Positions 24,601-33,138 are shown, counted from the stretch's first letter. The stretch: 64,000 nt of DNA from Pseudomaricurvus sp. HS19 (GCF_009857815.1 NZ_WVVW01000001.1:1054001-1118000), one strand, 5' to 3'. The notes: generated by a model not told the origin, from the letters alone. A program made the numbers and translations.

Positions 24601-26955
24601 TCCCTGCGCCGGGGCTTGCCCGCCTCACCCGAAGAGCTGCTGGCGTCTTTCGACAGCGACTGGCAGAGCCCGGACAACAGCGACGACTCACTGCTGCTGG
24701 CCATGGCGGATACCCCCCAAACCCGGGGAATCAGCTCAACGGTGGAGTCCGCGCAGAGCGCCTTCCGCAGTGGTAATTACAGCGATGCTGAGGCGCATTA
24801 TGCGGCGCTCTCCGAACTGCCTGAGTCACAACAGAACCACCAGCTGCAAGCCTCCGCCCTGCGCGGCCTGGGCGAATCACAACACGCCCAGGGCGAGTAT
24901 GGTCAAGCACTGATGACCCTGCGCGGCGCCCTGGCAGCGGCCCAAAACAACGGCGACGCTAAACAACAGGCGGAAATTCTCGGCAGTCTGGGCAACACGC
25001 TGATTGCGCTGGGAGAGCGCCAGGAAGCCGAGAACTTCCTGCAGCGGGGCATTGTGCTGGCGAAAGACACCGGCAACCCGGAACTGGCCGCCGGCCTCAC
25101 CACCAATCTTGGCAACGCCTACGCCGCCAGCAACAACTGGAACGACGCGCTCAGCAATTATGAGCAGAGTGCGCAGCTGGCTTTGGCCGCCACTGCTCCC
25201 GGTCCCGCGGCACAGGCGCTCTCCAGTGCCGCCCGCGCAGCCTACCAGTCGGGGCAAAGCCAGCGCTCGCTGCAGCTGGCTGATCAGGCCCGCGAGCTGG
25301 TACAGGACAGCACCAAGGCCTCAGGCACCAGCAAAGCCCTGGTAACACTCTCCATACACCTGGCCAAAACCTACGAAAAGCTGGCAAGCGACCCCGCCAC
25401 CCGGGAGTACAAGCCCGCCCTGCGCAATGCTTTCCAACTGCTGAACGCCGCCCTGCAACAGGCCAACGCCCTGGGTGACAATCGCGATGTATCGCTGGTG
25501 CTGGGCAATCTGGCAGCACTCTACCGGCTGGAGCAGCGCCATAACGAAGCCCTGTACCTGACCCGCAAGGCCCTTGCCAGCGCCGAGCAGGCAGACGCAC
25601 CGGACATCATCTACCGCTGGCACTGGCAGATCGGACAGATCCAGGCAGACCAGGGCCACATGCAGGAGGCCATCGCTTCCTATCGCAAATCGGTGAAACT
25701 TTTGGAGGAGACCCGTCAGGAAGCCATGGCTCGCTATGGTTCCACCGACCTGCACTTCAAACAGGCGGTTGCCCCTGTGTACCAGGATCTGGTGCGGGCC
25801 CTGCTGACCGTGTCCGACCGCACTCCACAACAGGCTTCAACATCCGGTCTGTTGCATGAGGCCCGCAGCACCGTGGAACTGCTCAAAGCCGCGGAGTTGA
25901 GGGACTATTTCCAGAATGAATGTATCGCCGAGCTGGCCACACGGCGGCAGGAGCTGGATCAGGTTGCCGACGACGTTGCCATCGTCTATCCGGTCATCCT
26001 CGCCGACCGCATTGAACTGCTGGTGAGTATTGGTGGTGAGATTCAGCACTATCCGGTAGCCGCTACCGCAGCCGAACTGGAAGAGACCGCCCGTCACCTG
26101 CGCCGCCGCCTGCAGGACCCTCGCAGCAAAGATTACCTGGCGGACGCCCAGCAACTTTACCGCTGGCTGATCCAGCCCTGGATCGCCAACGCTGACAAAG
26201 CCAACGTAGCCACCATGGTTTTTGTACCCGACGGCGCCCTGCGTTCACTGCCGATGGCGGTTCTGCACGATGGCCAGCACTATCTGGTGGAGAACTACGC
26301 GCTGGCGGTGACCCCCAGCCTCGACCTGATCGACCCCAAACCTTTGAACACCGGAAATGTGCGCCTGCTGGCGGTGGGTGTCAGCGAAGCGGTGAATGGC
26401 TTCAGTGCGCTGGCCAATGTCCCGGCGGAGCTGGAAGCCGTGCACAACAGCTTCGGTGGCCAGGTGTTCCTCAACGACCAGTTCAGTGTTGCGCGGGTTG
26501 AAAAGGCCATTGCGGATCAACGACCAAACATTGTCCATATCGCCTCCCACGGTGTCTTCAGCGGCGACCCGGACTCCAGCTACCTGCTGGCCTATGACGG
26601 CCACCTGACCATGAATCGCCTGGCCGAGGCGGTGAGCGTGGCCCAGTTCCGCGATGACTCACTGGAGCTGTTGATGCTCTCCGCCTGCCAGACTGCCGCC
26701 GGTGACGATCGCGCGGCGCTGGGCCTGGCCGGTGTAGCCATTCGTGCCGGTGCCCGCAGCGCGGTCGGCAGCCTGTGGAGTATTTCCGACGAGGCCGCCT
26801 ACCGGCTGGTGGTGGACTTTTATCAGGCGCTGAGTGTGGAAGGCACCTCCAAGGCAGAAGCATTGCGCACCGCGCAGCGCCACCTGATCGAAGACCCCGC
26901 CCTGTCGCACCCGTTTTTCTGGTCACCATTTTTGTTAATCAGTAACTGGTTGTAG
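21601..26955 (+). CDS. TpsA exoprotein: haemagglutinin beta-helix fused to TPR and CHAT protease domains
   Basis: A 1784-residue exported fusion. Signal peptide to about residue 25 (SAVFA). The TPS/haemagglutination domain (about 26-150) carries NLFLLNPAGFVFGPG at 121-135. Residues 150-960 are beta-helix repeats rich in G-N-I and S-G-G-N. At Cys986 an RPGCDV...RRGLPASP segment marks the usual end of haemagglutinin-type TpsA proteins seen in cyanobacteria. TPR helices follow (about 1045-1420; SLGNTLIALGERQEA, NLGNAYAASNNWNDA). The CHAT domain (about 1450-1784) has the catalytic-type His1650 in HIASHG and Cys1696 in LSACQTA. So a caspase-like protease is predicted on, or released from, the cell surface. 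Substrate unknown. Confidence 0.92.
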   Translation: MNRRKITNPGLWATGLVMCTSAVFAVDPTTSIIVNGPNGPGIESYLGGTRYTVGENQGFRPGGNSGINLLQSFDTFQLNSADTVLFTADPGLTTENIIGKVTGGDVSNIYGRIEMNVTGANLFLLNPAGFVFGPGATLAVDGSFHASTDSDLWMEDPGGNMITAFSGDSALQMAHPAAFGFLAAPMGKITVEGATLQASKGLSLLASEIDLQAGTYLYSIGGSIDVGASTISLDQSRIEAYVNGSGDPASISLISLGNTSSSQLSLQNNSTISTRIYGTAPASGDLTITGFNHVVLNGANTTINTDTNGGRGGSILLDGIDTLTLSDQAQIRSDATGSSALAGNITVNTRLLTLSERAEISTGAFESANTSDPGYTPGGVTISADEIHLTSGGSIESISVDAGNGGDISIDTRILTADGVYIPPNYTPNNSASAALVQPSGVSTTIGFNQQSSGGNIYINMGGGAAPAESIQLTNGGRIGAEAVGGGIGGEIHIRAADLLVSGINQELAAILPLDNIDLGTGTSVQLQVSRGDDFARSAIAADAIFAQDSFGGIQTGQAGAIYLDIDNLQVSEGARIATFSDVSQGNAGDISISAAQRISVTSGGEITSQSLNDNAGLQPGTSDAGDISLNADSILLSGGSILASTISGEGGSVNLQTNEMRLEAGGAINATTTGSGSAGSVTGFVDNLVLDNSQLTVSTSSDGSGGNIDLSGSQLTLRNNSQMNATSSGTGDAGSIRLATGDIVIHNSGIYASTEGSGNGGNIDISGDSLTMGSEISATTSGSGNAGSITIDISGTTLLDDSHISASTTSTGAGGDILLNSGNLYLRNDASIEVLSLGTGNAGNIDINVANQMQLADSRIASAADQAFGGDININSDGYIHLYQSSVTTSVTAGAGSGGNITLAAPLVALNQANIIARADAGNGGNIAISADQFFPTPDTIIDASANTGIDGEVVTTTPDTLLEQSLATLSASFLDATALIRPGCDVAGAAESEGSLVVSLRRGLPASPEELLASFDSDWQSPDNSDDSLLLAMADTPQTRGISSTVESAQSAFRSGNYSDAEAHYAALSELPESQQNHQLQASALRGLGESQHAQGEYGQALMTLRGALAAAQNNGDAKQQAEILGSLGNTLIALGERQEAENFLQRGIVLAKDTGNPELAAGLTTNLGNAYAASNNWNDALSNYEQSAQLALAATAPGPAAQALSSAARAAYQSGQSQRSLQLADQARELVQDSTKASGTSKALVTLSIHLAKTYEKLASDPATREYKPALRNAFQLLNAALQQANALGDNRDVSLVLGNLAALYRLEQRHNEALYLTRKALASAEQADAPDIIYRWHWQIGQIQADQGHMQEAIASYRKSVKLLEETRQEAMARYGSTDLHFKQAVAPVYQDLVRALLTVSDRTPQQASTSGLLHEARSTVELLKAAELRDYFQNECIAELATRRQELDQVADDVAIVYPVILADRIELLVSIGGEIQHYPVAATAAELEETARHLRRRLQDPRSKDYLADAQQLYRWLIQPWIANADKANVATMVFVPDGALRSLPMAVLHDGQHYLVENYALAVTPSLDLIDPKPLNTGNVRLLAVGVSEAVNGFSALANVPAELEAVHNSFGGQVFLNDQFSVARVEKAIADQRPNIVHIASHGVFSGDPDSSYLLAYDGHLTMNRLAEAVSVAQFRDDSLELLMLSACQTAAGDDRAALGLAGVAIRAGARSAVGSLWSISDEAAYRLVVDFYQALSVEGTSKAEALRTAQRHLIEDPALSHPFFWSPFLLISNWL

Positions 26956-27023
26956 GAACAATTTGCAGTGGCTGGTATCGCCGGGTGCTTCTCACTATCA
27001 TCCGCCAGCAGTACAAAAATTAA

Positions 27024-29150
27024 ATGATGGTATTCACTATGTTTTTTAGCTCTGGTCTCAGAGAGCAATGGCGAAGTTTTCTGGCAGTTGCCGCCATCTG
27101 CGCAGGACTCCTGTGTGGCGGCGAAGCCAGCGCTGCGCAACGCAAAGCGCTGTTAATCGGTATCAACGATTACGCCTCGCCGGAGGTCAACGATTTGCGT
27201 GGCGCGGTGAACGATGTGGAGATGCTCAGGCGTATCCTCATCACCCGCATGGGATTCCAGCCAGCGGATATTCGTATGCTCACGGATCGCCAGGCCACCC
27301 GCACAGCCATACTCGATGCCATGGATGAGCTGGTCACCAATGCGGCAGCGGACGATATTATTTACTTTCACTACTCCGGCCACGGTTCACGCCACCAGGA
27401 CCTCAACGGTGATGAGGACGATGGCTTCGACGAAACCATCCTCTCTGCCGATGCGCGCATGAATGGCGTGCCCGATATTCTCGATGACGAGTTTGAGAGC
27501 CTGCTTTCACGCTTGCGTTCGAAACACGCCCTTATCGTCTTTGACAGCTGTCACTCCGGGACCATTACCCGCTCAGTCTCTACGGTGCAGCCCCGCTCCG
27601 TGCCGCCGGATACCCGCCATGACCTGTATAGCAACAGCACCACCACCCGGGCTGTGGTCGAGGTAAACCAGCTGGGGCACGTACTGATGACCGGCGCCCC
27701 GCCCGAGGAGGAAGCCCTCGACGGCCCCGTGGATAACGGTTACTACGGTTTGTTCTCCTACTCACTGGCACAGGCCCTGGACCGCTTCGGTCCCAGGGGT
27801 ACTCCGGCGCAGATCCACCAGGCGGTTAAGCAGGAACTGCAGCGCATCCGCCAACAGCTGTCGTTCGCACCCCCGGAGCCGCAACTGGAAACTTCCGCCG
27901 AGCGACTGAATGTGGCCCTGCTCTCGTTCAACAGCAAGCCAGCAATGCTGAACAGCAATTCCGGCCGCCCGGACAGTAACACCGCCAGGCGCTCCTGGCT
28001 GACACTGGAGCCACTGCGGGGCCAACAGGCCAAACTGCTTGACGGTGTTGCCCTCAATGCCCGTCCCGGCTCCCGCTGGGGCATCTACGGCGCCTCTGAG
28101 ACCCGTTTCGCCCCGGGTCAGGCTATTGCCATGGGTACGGTGGAGAAAATCTCCGGACGCGACGCCATCCTGTCGCTGGATGTCGACAGTAAAATGCTGC
28201 CGCACCAGGCACGGGCCATTGCCGTGGCCCCGCCGGATGTTTCCAGGGATCTTCCCATCCTGATCAGCGGTGGCGACAAGAAGCAGATGCGTAAGCTCGG
28301 CAAGCTGCTGCAGGCCGAGCTCCCCCATGTGCGGGCCGTAAAGCCGGGTGATTTTGCCCGCCTGCAACTGAACTTTGATGGTCGCGGTTGGGTATTGCAC
28401 GATGCGTCGGGGCTTCAGACCGTGGCAACCTTCCGGGCCATGCCGGCTGAGTCACTGGCACAACAGTTGGTGCCCTCACTGGTGAGGCTCACCAACGTGC
28501 TCGGGCTGCTGGCGCTGGAAAATCCCACATCCGATATCGACCTGACCGTCGGCGTCAGGACAGAAACCAGCTCCCTCACCAGCGAGCGTGGCCTGGTGAA
28601 AGTGACAGACACACCCCGCCTGCGCTACCGCATCCGCCAAAATGGGGAAGCGCGCAGTCATGCCAATAGCCTGATGGTGGAAGTGGTGGCAGACCGGCCG
28701 GTCTACCTCACCATTGTGGATGTGGACACCGAGGGCGCCATTACCCTGCTATTTCCCAACAGTTACCAGCGACACGACTTTCATACTGACGGCTTTATCC
28801 CTGCCAACGAGATTGTCCGTATTCCCGACCAGCTGGCCAGCGGCAACCGGGCCGGCTTCCATTGGGATTACGGCCCCCCGGTGGGCCGCGATACCCTGCG
28901 CGTGTTCGCCGCCACAGACCTGGAAACGGCGCGCCTGATCCGCAGTTTTATCGCCCGGGCCGCCAGTGATGGAACCTCCCTTGCCCAACTGGGGGATCAG
29001 CTGGCGGCCATCAACACCCGGGGCGTCCGGGTGGTAGCAGACACAGCGCCGGCATCCTCTTCCGGATCCAGTACCGCCTCAGCCGCTGATCTGGCTGACC
29101 GGCAGGATGCGTGGACCGCCCGCTCGCTGGTGCTGGATATTACCGAGTAG
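27024..29150 (+). CDS. Exported caspase-family (C14) protease with C-terminal DUF4384
   Basis: A 708-residue protein. N-terminal signal peptide (FLAVAAICAGLLCGGEASA), with three possible ATG starts in the first 16 codons. The caspase p20-like domain spans about 39-300: RKALLIGINDYASPEVNDLRG, catalytic His120 in YSGHGS, an acidic DLNGDEDDGFDE, and Cys176 in DSCHSG. The dyad is intact. Residues about 555-640 look like DUF4384 (VYLTIVDVDTEGAITLLFPN, IVRIPD). It lies 68 bases after the TpsA-CHAT gene on the same strand and ends at a terminator, so a three-gene operon with tpsB/tpsA is likely. Metacaspase-like specificity (after Lys/Arg) is possible but untested. Confidence 0.9.
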   Translation: MMVFTMFFSSGLREQWRSFLAVAAICAGLLCGGEASAAQRKALLIGINDYASPEVNDLRGAVNDVEMLRRILITRMGFQPADIRMLTDRQATRTAILDAMDELVTNAAADDIIYFHYSGHGSRHQDLNGDEDDGFDETILSADARMNGVPDILDDEFESLLSRLRSKHALIVFDSCHSGTITRSVSTVQPRSVPPDTRHDLYSNSTTTRAVVEVNQLGHVLMTGAPPEEEALDGPVDNGYYGLFSYSLAQALDRFGPRGTPAQIHQAVKQELQRIRQQLSFAPPEPQLETSAERLNVALLSFNSKPAMLNSNSGRPDSNTARRSWLTLEPLRGQQAKLLDGVALNARPGSRWGIYGASETRFAPGQAIAMGTVEKISGRDAILSLDVDSKMLPHQARAIAVAPPDVSRDLPILISGGDKKQMRKLGKLLQAELPHVRAVKPGDFARLQLNFDGRGWVLHDASGLQTVATFRAMPAESLAQQLVPSLVRLTNVLGLLALENPTSDIDLTVGVRTETSSLTSERGLVKVTDTPRLRYRIRQNGEARSHANSLMVEVVADRPVYLTIVDVDTEGAITLLFPNSYQRHDFHTDGFIPANEIVRIPDQLASGNRAGFHWDYGPPVGRDTLRVFAATDLETARLIRSFIARAASDGTSLAQLGDQLAAINTRGVRVVADTAPASSSGSSTASAADLADRQDAWTARSLVLDITE

Positions 29151-29180
29151 CCAGGGCTGCGCTTATGAGCGACCCGGATA

Positions 29181-29211
29181 AAAAAAGCGCGACCTGGGGT
29201 CGCGCTTTTTT
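29181..29211. terminator. Bidirectional terminator after the caspase gene
   Basis: Stem GCGCGACC / GGTCGCGC with a TGG loop, flanked by A6 on the left and T6 on the right, between the convergent caspase and DUF4384 genes. It can end transcripts from both directions. Confidence 0.92.
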
Positions 29212-29281
29212 ATTCTGCAACCCATCCCACTAAAGCCAGGCAGTTGCTGATCGACTTCCGGGAAGCCGCCGTATTCCGCAA

Positions 29282-30244
29282 TTACTGGTGATTAAACCAG
29301 CGGGTAATAATCAGGTCAGCGCCGGCCGCCGAGGCCAGAAACGCCGTCGGCTCAACCATCTGCCGCTGGCCGGTTGTGCTGGTCACCTCCAGCGGCGCCG
29401 CTTCCTGAACTTTCACCAGCCCGCGAGGCTGTGGGATCACGGCAGCTTGCGTCACTGGCCGGTAGTTACCCGGGGTAACCGAGCGTGGCGCACTGACCAT
29501 ACTGGCCACGGCCATTTCAATATCCGTCCGCTGACGCGGTGAGGCGACGAAATAGATGGTCTCCACACCCTGGTACTCATCCAGCCCCCACCATTCATTG
29601 CCTTCCGGCAACATGTACGTCTGCTCCGCCACCACCGGGTTGCCCATGTGAGGAGCGTCAGGGTCAGGGAAGATCTGCGCCACATAGCCGGTGGCATCAA
29701 TGCCGATCACATACACATAGCAGTCACAGTTGCTCTTGAATCCCACCTTGATCTTGTCTCCGGCCAGGCGATCACCCCGGCCGTCGTAGAGGGTGGCTCC
29801 ATCTTCGATAGGCATCAGCTGGACACTGCCGTCGGGCTGTTTCTGCTGCGCCAGCAGGGCCACATCCAGGGCGACGTTCCCGGCCGCCTCCACACTGCGG
29901 ATCGCTTCCTCATCACCACTGTACTCAGCACCCGCGTCCTGGGCGTTGAAACCGGCGTAGCTGCCAAACTCGGGAAAATACGGCCGGACCTTGGTTTCCG
30001 ACTGCGCCAGGGCGTTGTAGGCCAGCGCACGCACCAGCTGTTCAATCTCCGAACCGTATTTATTACCGGCGTTCTGCGAGGCGGCATCAATCAGGTTCTG
30101 TGCAAAATTCACGGCCGCCGTCGTCAGGATGGGAGCCACACCGGCACAGCCCGCCACGGCAACGAAAGAGGTTGCCAACGCTGTGCGCCTGCTCCAACCC
30201 CACAGGCGTTGTTTTTGTTTTGATAGGGAGAAGAGACGTGACAT
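29282..30244 (-). CDS. DUF4384 domain protein, probable lipoprotein
   Basis: A 320-residue exported protein; ATG at 30244 has AAGGAG 6 bases upstream. The N-terminus has a twin-arginine-like SRRTALATSFVAVAGC with a lipobox-like cysteine at residue 33, so it may be Tat-exported and lipid-anchored. Residues about 165-245 are DUF4384: IKVGFKSNCDCYVYVIGID, GYVAQIFPDP, then YMLPEGNEWWGLDE and ETIYFVASP. DUF4384 is typically found with caspase or protein kinase domains. It faces the caspase gene, which itself ends with a DUF4384 segment, so the two probably act together. Function unknown. Confidence 0.85.
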   Translation of the reverse strand: MSRLFSLSKQKQRLWGWSRRTALATSFVAVAGCAGVAPILTTAAVNFAQNLIDAASQNAGNKYGSEIEQLVRALAYNALAQSETKVRPYFPEFGSYAGFNAQDAGAEYSGDEEAIRSVEAAGNVALDVALLAQQKQPDGSVQLMPIEDGATLYDGRGDRLAGDKIKVGFKSNCDCYVYVIGIDATGYVAQIFPDPDAPHMGNPVVAEQTYMLPEGNEWWGLDEYQGVETIYFVASPRQRTDIEMAVASMVSAPRSVTPGNYRPVTQAAVIPQPRGLVKVQEAAPLEVTSTTGQRQMVEPTAFLASAAGADLIITRWFNHQ

Positions 30245-30603
30245 GGTTGCTCCTTCAGTCGAATCCTTTAATAGCTCTTGCTTGTAATAGCTCTTGCCTG
30301 TCGTGCAAATGATCAAATTTGGACTTTCGGATAGTACACCAAGCAATGGCATTCCAACACCTGTGAGTAAGGAACCACGGAATGCGCCCTGGTAGAGCAT
30401 TTTTCAAATGGAGGGCGGCAAGCGCTGCTGAACAACCGCTCGCTAATGGGCTATCCAGAGAAATTAGTCACATACAGCATAAAAACAACAGATTTATTTG
30501 GCATTGAATTCATTCAAAACTACTATTTATTTTTGTTCCCCCGGCTCATCGTCTGCGAGCCCCCCAAAAATAACAGGCACTTGTAACATGGAGGTCCCTG
30601 ACG
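30245..30603. other. Divergent promoter region between DUF4384 and tachylectin-like genes
   Basis: About 360 bases between divergent start codons. The right half (from about 30470) is A+T-rich with several TATTTAT-like stretches and probably carries promoters for the tachylectin-like gene; ACATGGAGG precedes its ATG. No RNA gene or repeat recognised. Confidence 0.45.
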
Positions 30604-33138
30604 ATGGCATCGTGGACAAGGAAATTAACTGAACTGCAGAACATCATTGGCGCAGCTGCCATCCTTTTGGCATCTTTTTCAACGCAGGCCGGAACTGACG
30701 ACAGAGTTATTTATCGCAGCCTCAATGATGGCAGGCTACTGGCGTATCAGTTTAACGGCATGGAAAACGGAGACAAAAGCTGGGCTAAAACAGAAGAAGT
30801 AGGTGCAGGCTGGAACAAATACAGAACAATATTTACCGCTGCCGGCGGCTATGTTTACGCCATAGACAATGGCGGAGTCCTTTACTGGTACCGCCATGAC
30901 GGCCAACAAGCCCGGACCAAACAATGGACTGGTCCAAAAAAGATTGGCTCCGGCTGGCATTTCAAAACCGTCTTCGCCGCTGAAAACGGGGTTATCTATG
31001 CGATTAATGCCCGGAACGAGCTGGTGTGGTATCAGCATACCGGCCGGAAAGACGGCACTCCCTCATGGAAAGGCCCGGGCAAGGTGGTTGGAACCGGCTG
31101 GGGATTTAAGCATGTCTTCGGTGGATCAGACGGGGCCATTTACGCTATTGGAAACGATGGCACATTGTGGTGGTACAAACACCTGGGGCGTTCTGATGGC
31201 ACAGTGCGCTGGAAAAAACAGAAGGTCGCCACCGGCTGGCAACAGTACACACATATTTTCGCTGCCCCCCAGGGAGTCATATTGGCGATCAGGCAAAATG
31301 GGGAACTGGTCTGGAATCGTCATATCGGCTACCAGGACGGCACTGCGAAATGGGACACCGCCAAAGTGGTGGGTACAGGCTGGCTCAGTAATCCCTTCGT
31401 TGCATCCACCGGCGTGGAATTATCCAATATTTCCACAACCAATACGGCAATCCTGTTACCCTCCAATACAGCAACAATCTCTTCCACACTCACCACTCAA
31501 ACGACAACTGCCAACCGCGTATTAACTTCGCAACCTTCTGGTTCTCTCGTCATTAGTCTTAACAGCGCAGATGAACTTCCCAACCCCGACAACACGAAAG
31601 AAGTTACCGATTTCCTGCTGGCAGGATACGGTTACAAACAAAATGCCGCCCCCTATGCCGCCGTTATTGAAGAGTTGATCGCTCTTAACAACACCCAGAC
31701 CAAGGGATGCACTGCGGCCTATTGCAAACAATTGAAACTGGCTGCGCTGAAAGTGTTACTGGTTCAGAAAATCATGACACTGGCCGACACATCGAAAAGC
31801 TGGACCGTCGCTGAAAACAACCTCATGACGCTTATGAAAATGCGTCAGGAGAGCATCAGGGCATCCTACGCCTGGCACCTGAAATATGGCTATGCCAAAG
31901 CCATGAACAATCCATGCCCTTACGACCCTTATCAGAACGGCTGCTCAACCAGCAGCAAGTATGCCACCCTGCTCCAAGGCGGCCCTACCCTTTCCGTAAA
32001 AGCCGTTCAAAAGATCATGGAATTAGCGGGCACCAACTATATGAACGATACCGCCAACCGTACCGATATGGCATCACTATCACAAACCGCTGCATTGGGA
32101 TTGCTGATAGACACCGGTCTTAAGATGCTGGAGAACCCAAAGAAAATTGAAGATATCCCCCCTGCCGAGTTAAAGCAGCTGGTCGCGGCAACAAGTGTCG
32201 TTAAACAGGTATTTTCAATTACCGCCGACGGCAGTACGAGAAATGTTGTGGAAATTCTGGTGAAAGACACTTCACCGAAGATTACGGTTACAACTGAAGA
32301 ATCATCGGTAACAAGCCAGAAAGTCAGCTCAGCGCTGGCAGCAGCATCGGTACTGGAGGGAGGATTGCAAATCGCTAACGCCGCCATATCAATTCATACT
32401 GCCAACAACGACGACCTGAGAAAGCTTACAGATAAGGAAAAGGCTGCCTTGGGACTTACCATCGTTTCCGGTTCGACCACCATTATTGGCAGTAGCGCGA
32501 CCTTGGTCAGCAATGCGGCTACAACCGGCAGCAAGCTCGCTTCGGTGACCGGCAAAGTCGGTAGCGTCGCCGGGGTTGCTGGCGGGGTTGCCGGCGTTGC
32601 CACAGGTATCCTGCAGGTGATCGATGGTTCCGACACCAATAATGCAGCTGGCATTGCCACCGGCTCCATATCAATTGTATCCGGCGCCAGCGCCGTGGTC
32701 TCCGGTGTTGCATCAACCGCCACTGCCTTTGGCGCAGCCTCCACCGTCGCTTCCACAGCCAGCATGGTCGCCGGCCCCATCAATATTCTCGCCCTGGCGG
32801 CGACTATTGCCACTACGGAAGGTGCCAGGGTATTCGGCAATATTGATGCGCAGACGGACCTCTATCAGCTTATCAATGATTCACAAAAGCCCCTGTCCAT
32901 GGTCCAGTTCAGGAAAAGCATTACCAACCCCAATGGCACGGGGATGGTGTTGAGCCTGACAGCCCTGAGCAAGGATCCTGTATCCCGAGGGGCTTTACCC
33001 AAGTATGAGACCTGGATCGGCACAGCGCCCTTTTGTGAAGGCGAAGTTGCCGACTGCACCAAGCGTGGCTTGAAGTACAAAAGCTTAGGGGACAGCGGAT
33101 GCGCCAGTGGCCGCAAAGTACTGTGCGCCGTTGAATAA
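30604..33138 (+). CDS. Secreted tachylectin-2-like five-bladed propeller protein with hydrophobic segment
   Basis: An 844-residue exported protein. Signal peptide to about residue 29 (FSTQA). Residues 34-265 hold five repeats of about 48 residues, each ending in a GW pair (positions 69-70, 117-118, 165-166, 211-212, 259-260) and containing WYxHxG and GxIYAI; five blades match the sugar-binding tachylectin-2 propeller. A helical middle part follows, then residues about 610-745 rich in Gly, Ala, Ser, Val (VGSVAGVAGGVAGVATGIL) that could insert into membranes. The last 35 residues hold a four-cysteine tail (APFC, DC, GC, KVLC). A lectin-targeted membrane-active protein is a plausible inference. 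GC is lower than in neighbours. Confidence 0.82.
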   Translation: MASWTRKLTELQNIIGAAAILLASFSTQAGTDDRVIYRSLNDGRLLAYQFNGMENGDKSWAKTEEVGAGWNKYRTIFTAAGGYVYAIDNGGVLYWYRHDGQQARTKQWTGPKKIGSGWHFKTVFAAENGVIYAINARNELVWYQHTGRKDGTPSWKGPGKVVGTGWGFKHVFGGSDGAIYAIGNDGTLWWYKHLGRSDGTVRWKKQKVATGWQQYTHIFAAPQGVILAIRQNGELVWNRHIGYQDGTAKWDTAKVVGTGWLSNPFVASTGVELSNISTTNTAILLPSNTATISSTLTTQTTTANRVLTSQPSGSLVISLNSADELPNPDNTKEVTDFLLAGYGYKQNAAPYAAVIEELIALNNTQTKGCTAAYCKQLKLAALKVLLVQKIMTLADTSKSWTVAENNLMTLMKMRQESIRASYAWHLKYGYAKAMNNPCPYDPYQNGCSTSSKYATLLQGGPTLSVKAVQKIMELAGTNYMNDTANRTDMASLSQTAALGLLIDTGLKMLENPKKIEDIPPAELKQLVAATSVVKQVFSITADGSTRNVVEILVKDTSPKITVTTEESSVTSQKVSSALAAASVLEGGLQIANAAISIHTANNDDLRKLTDKEKAALGLTIVSGSTTIIGSSATLVSNAATTGSKLASVTGKVGSVAGVAGGVAGVATGILQVIDGSDTNNAAGIATGSISIVSGASAVVSGVASTATAFGAASTVASTASMVAGPINILALAATIATTEGARVFGNIDAQTDLYQLINDSQKPLSMVQFRKSITNPNGTGMVLSLTALSKDPVSRGALPKYETWIGTAPFCEGEVADCTKRGLKYKSLGDSGCASGRKVLCAVE

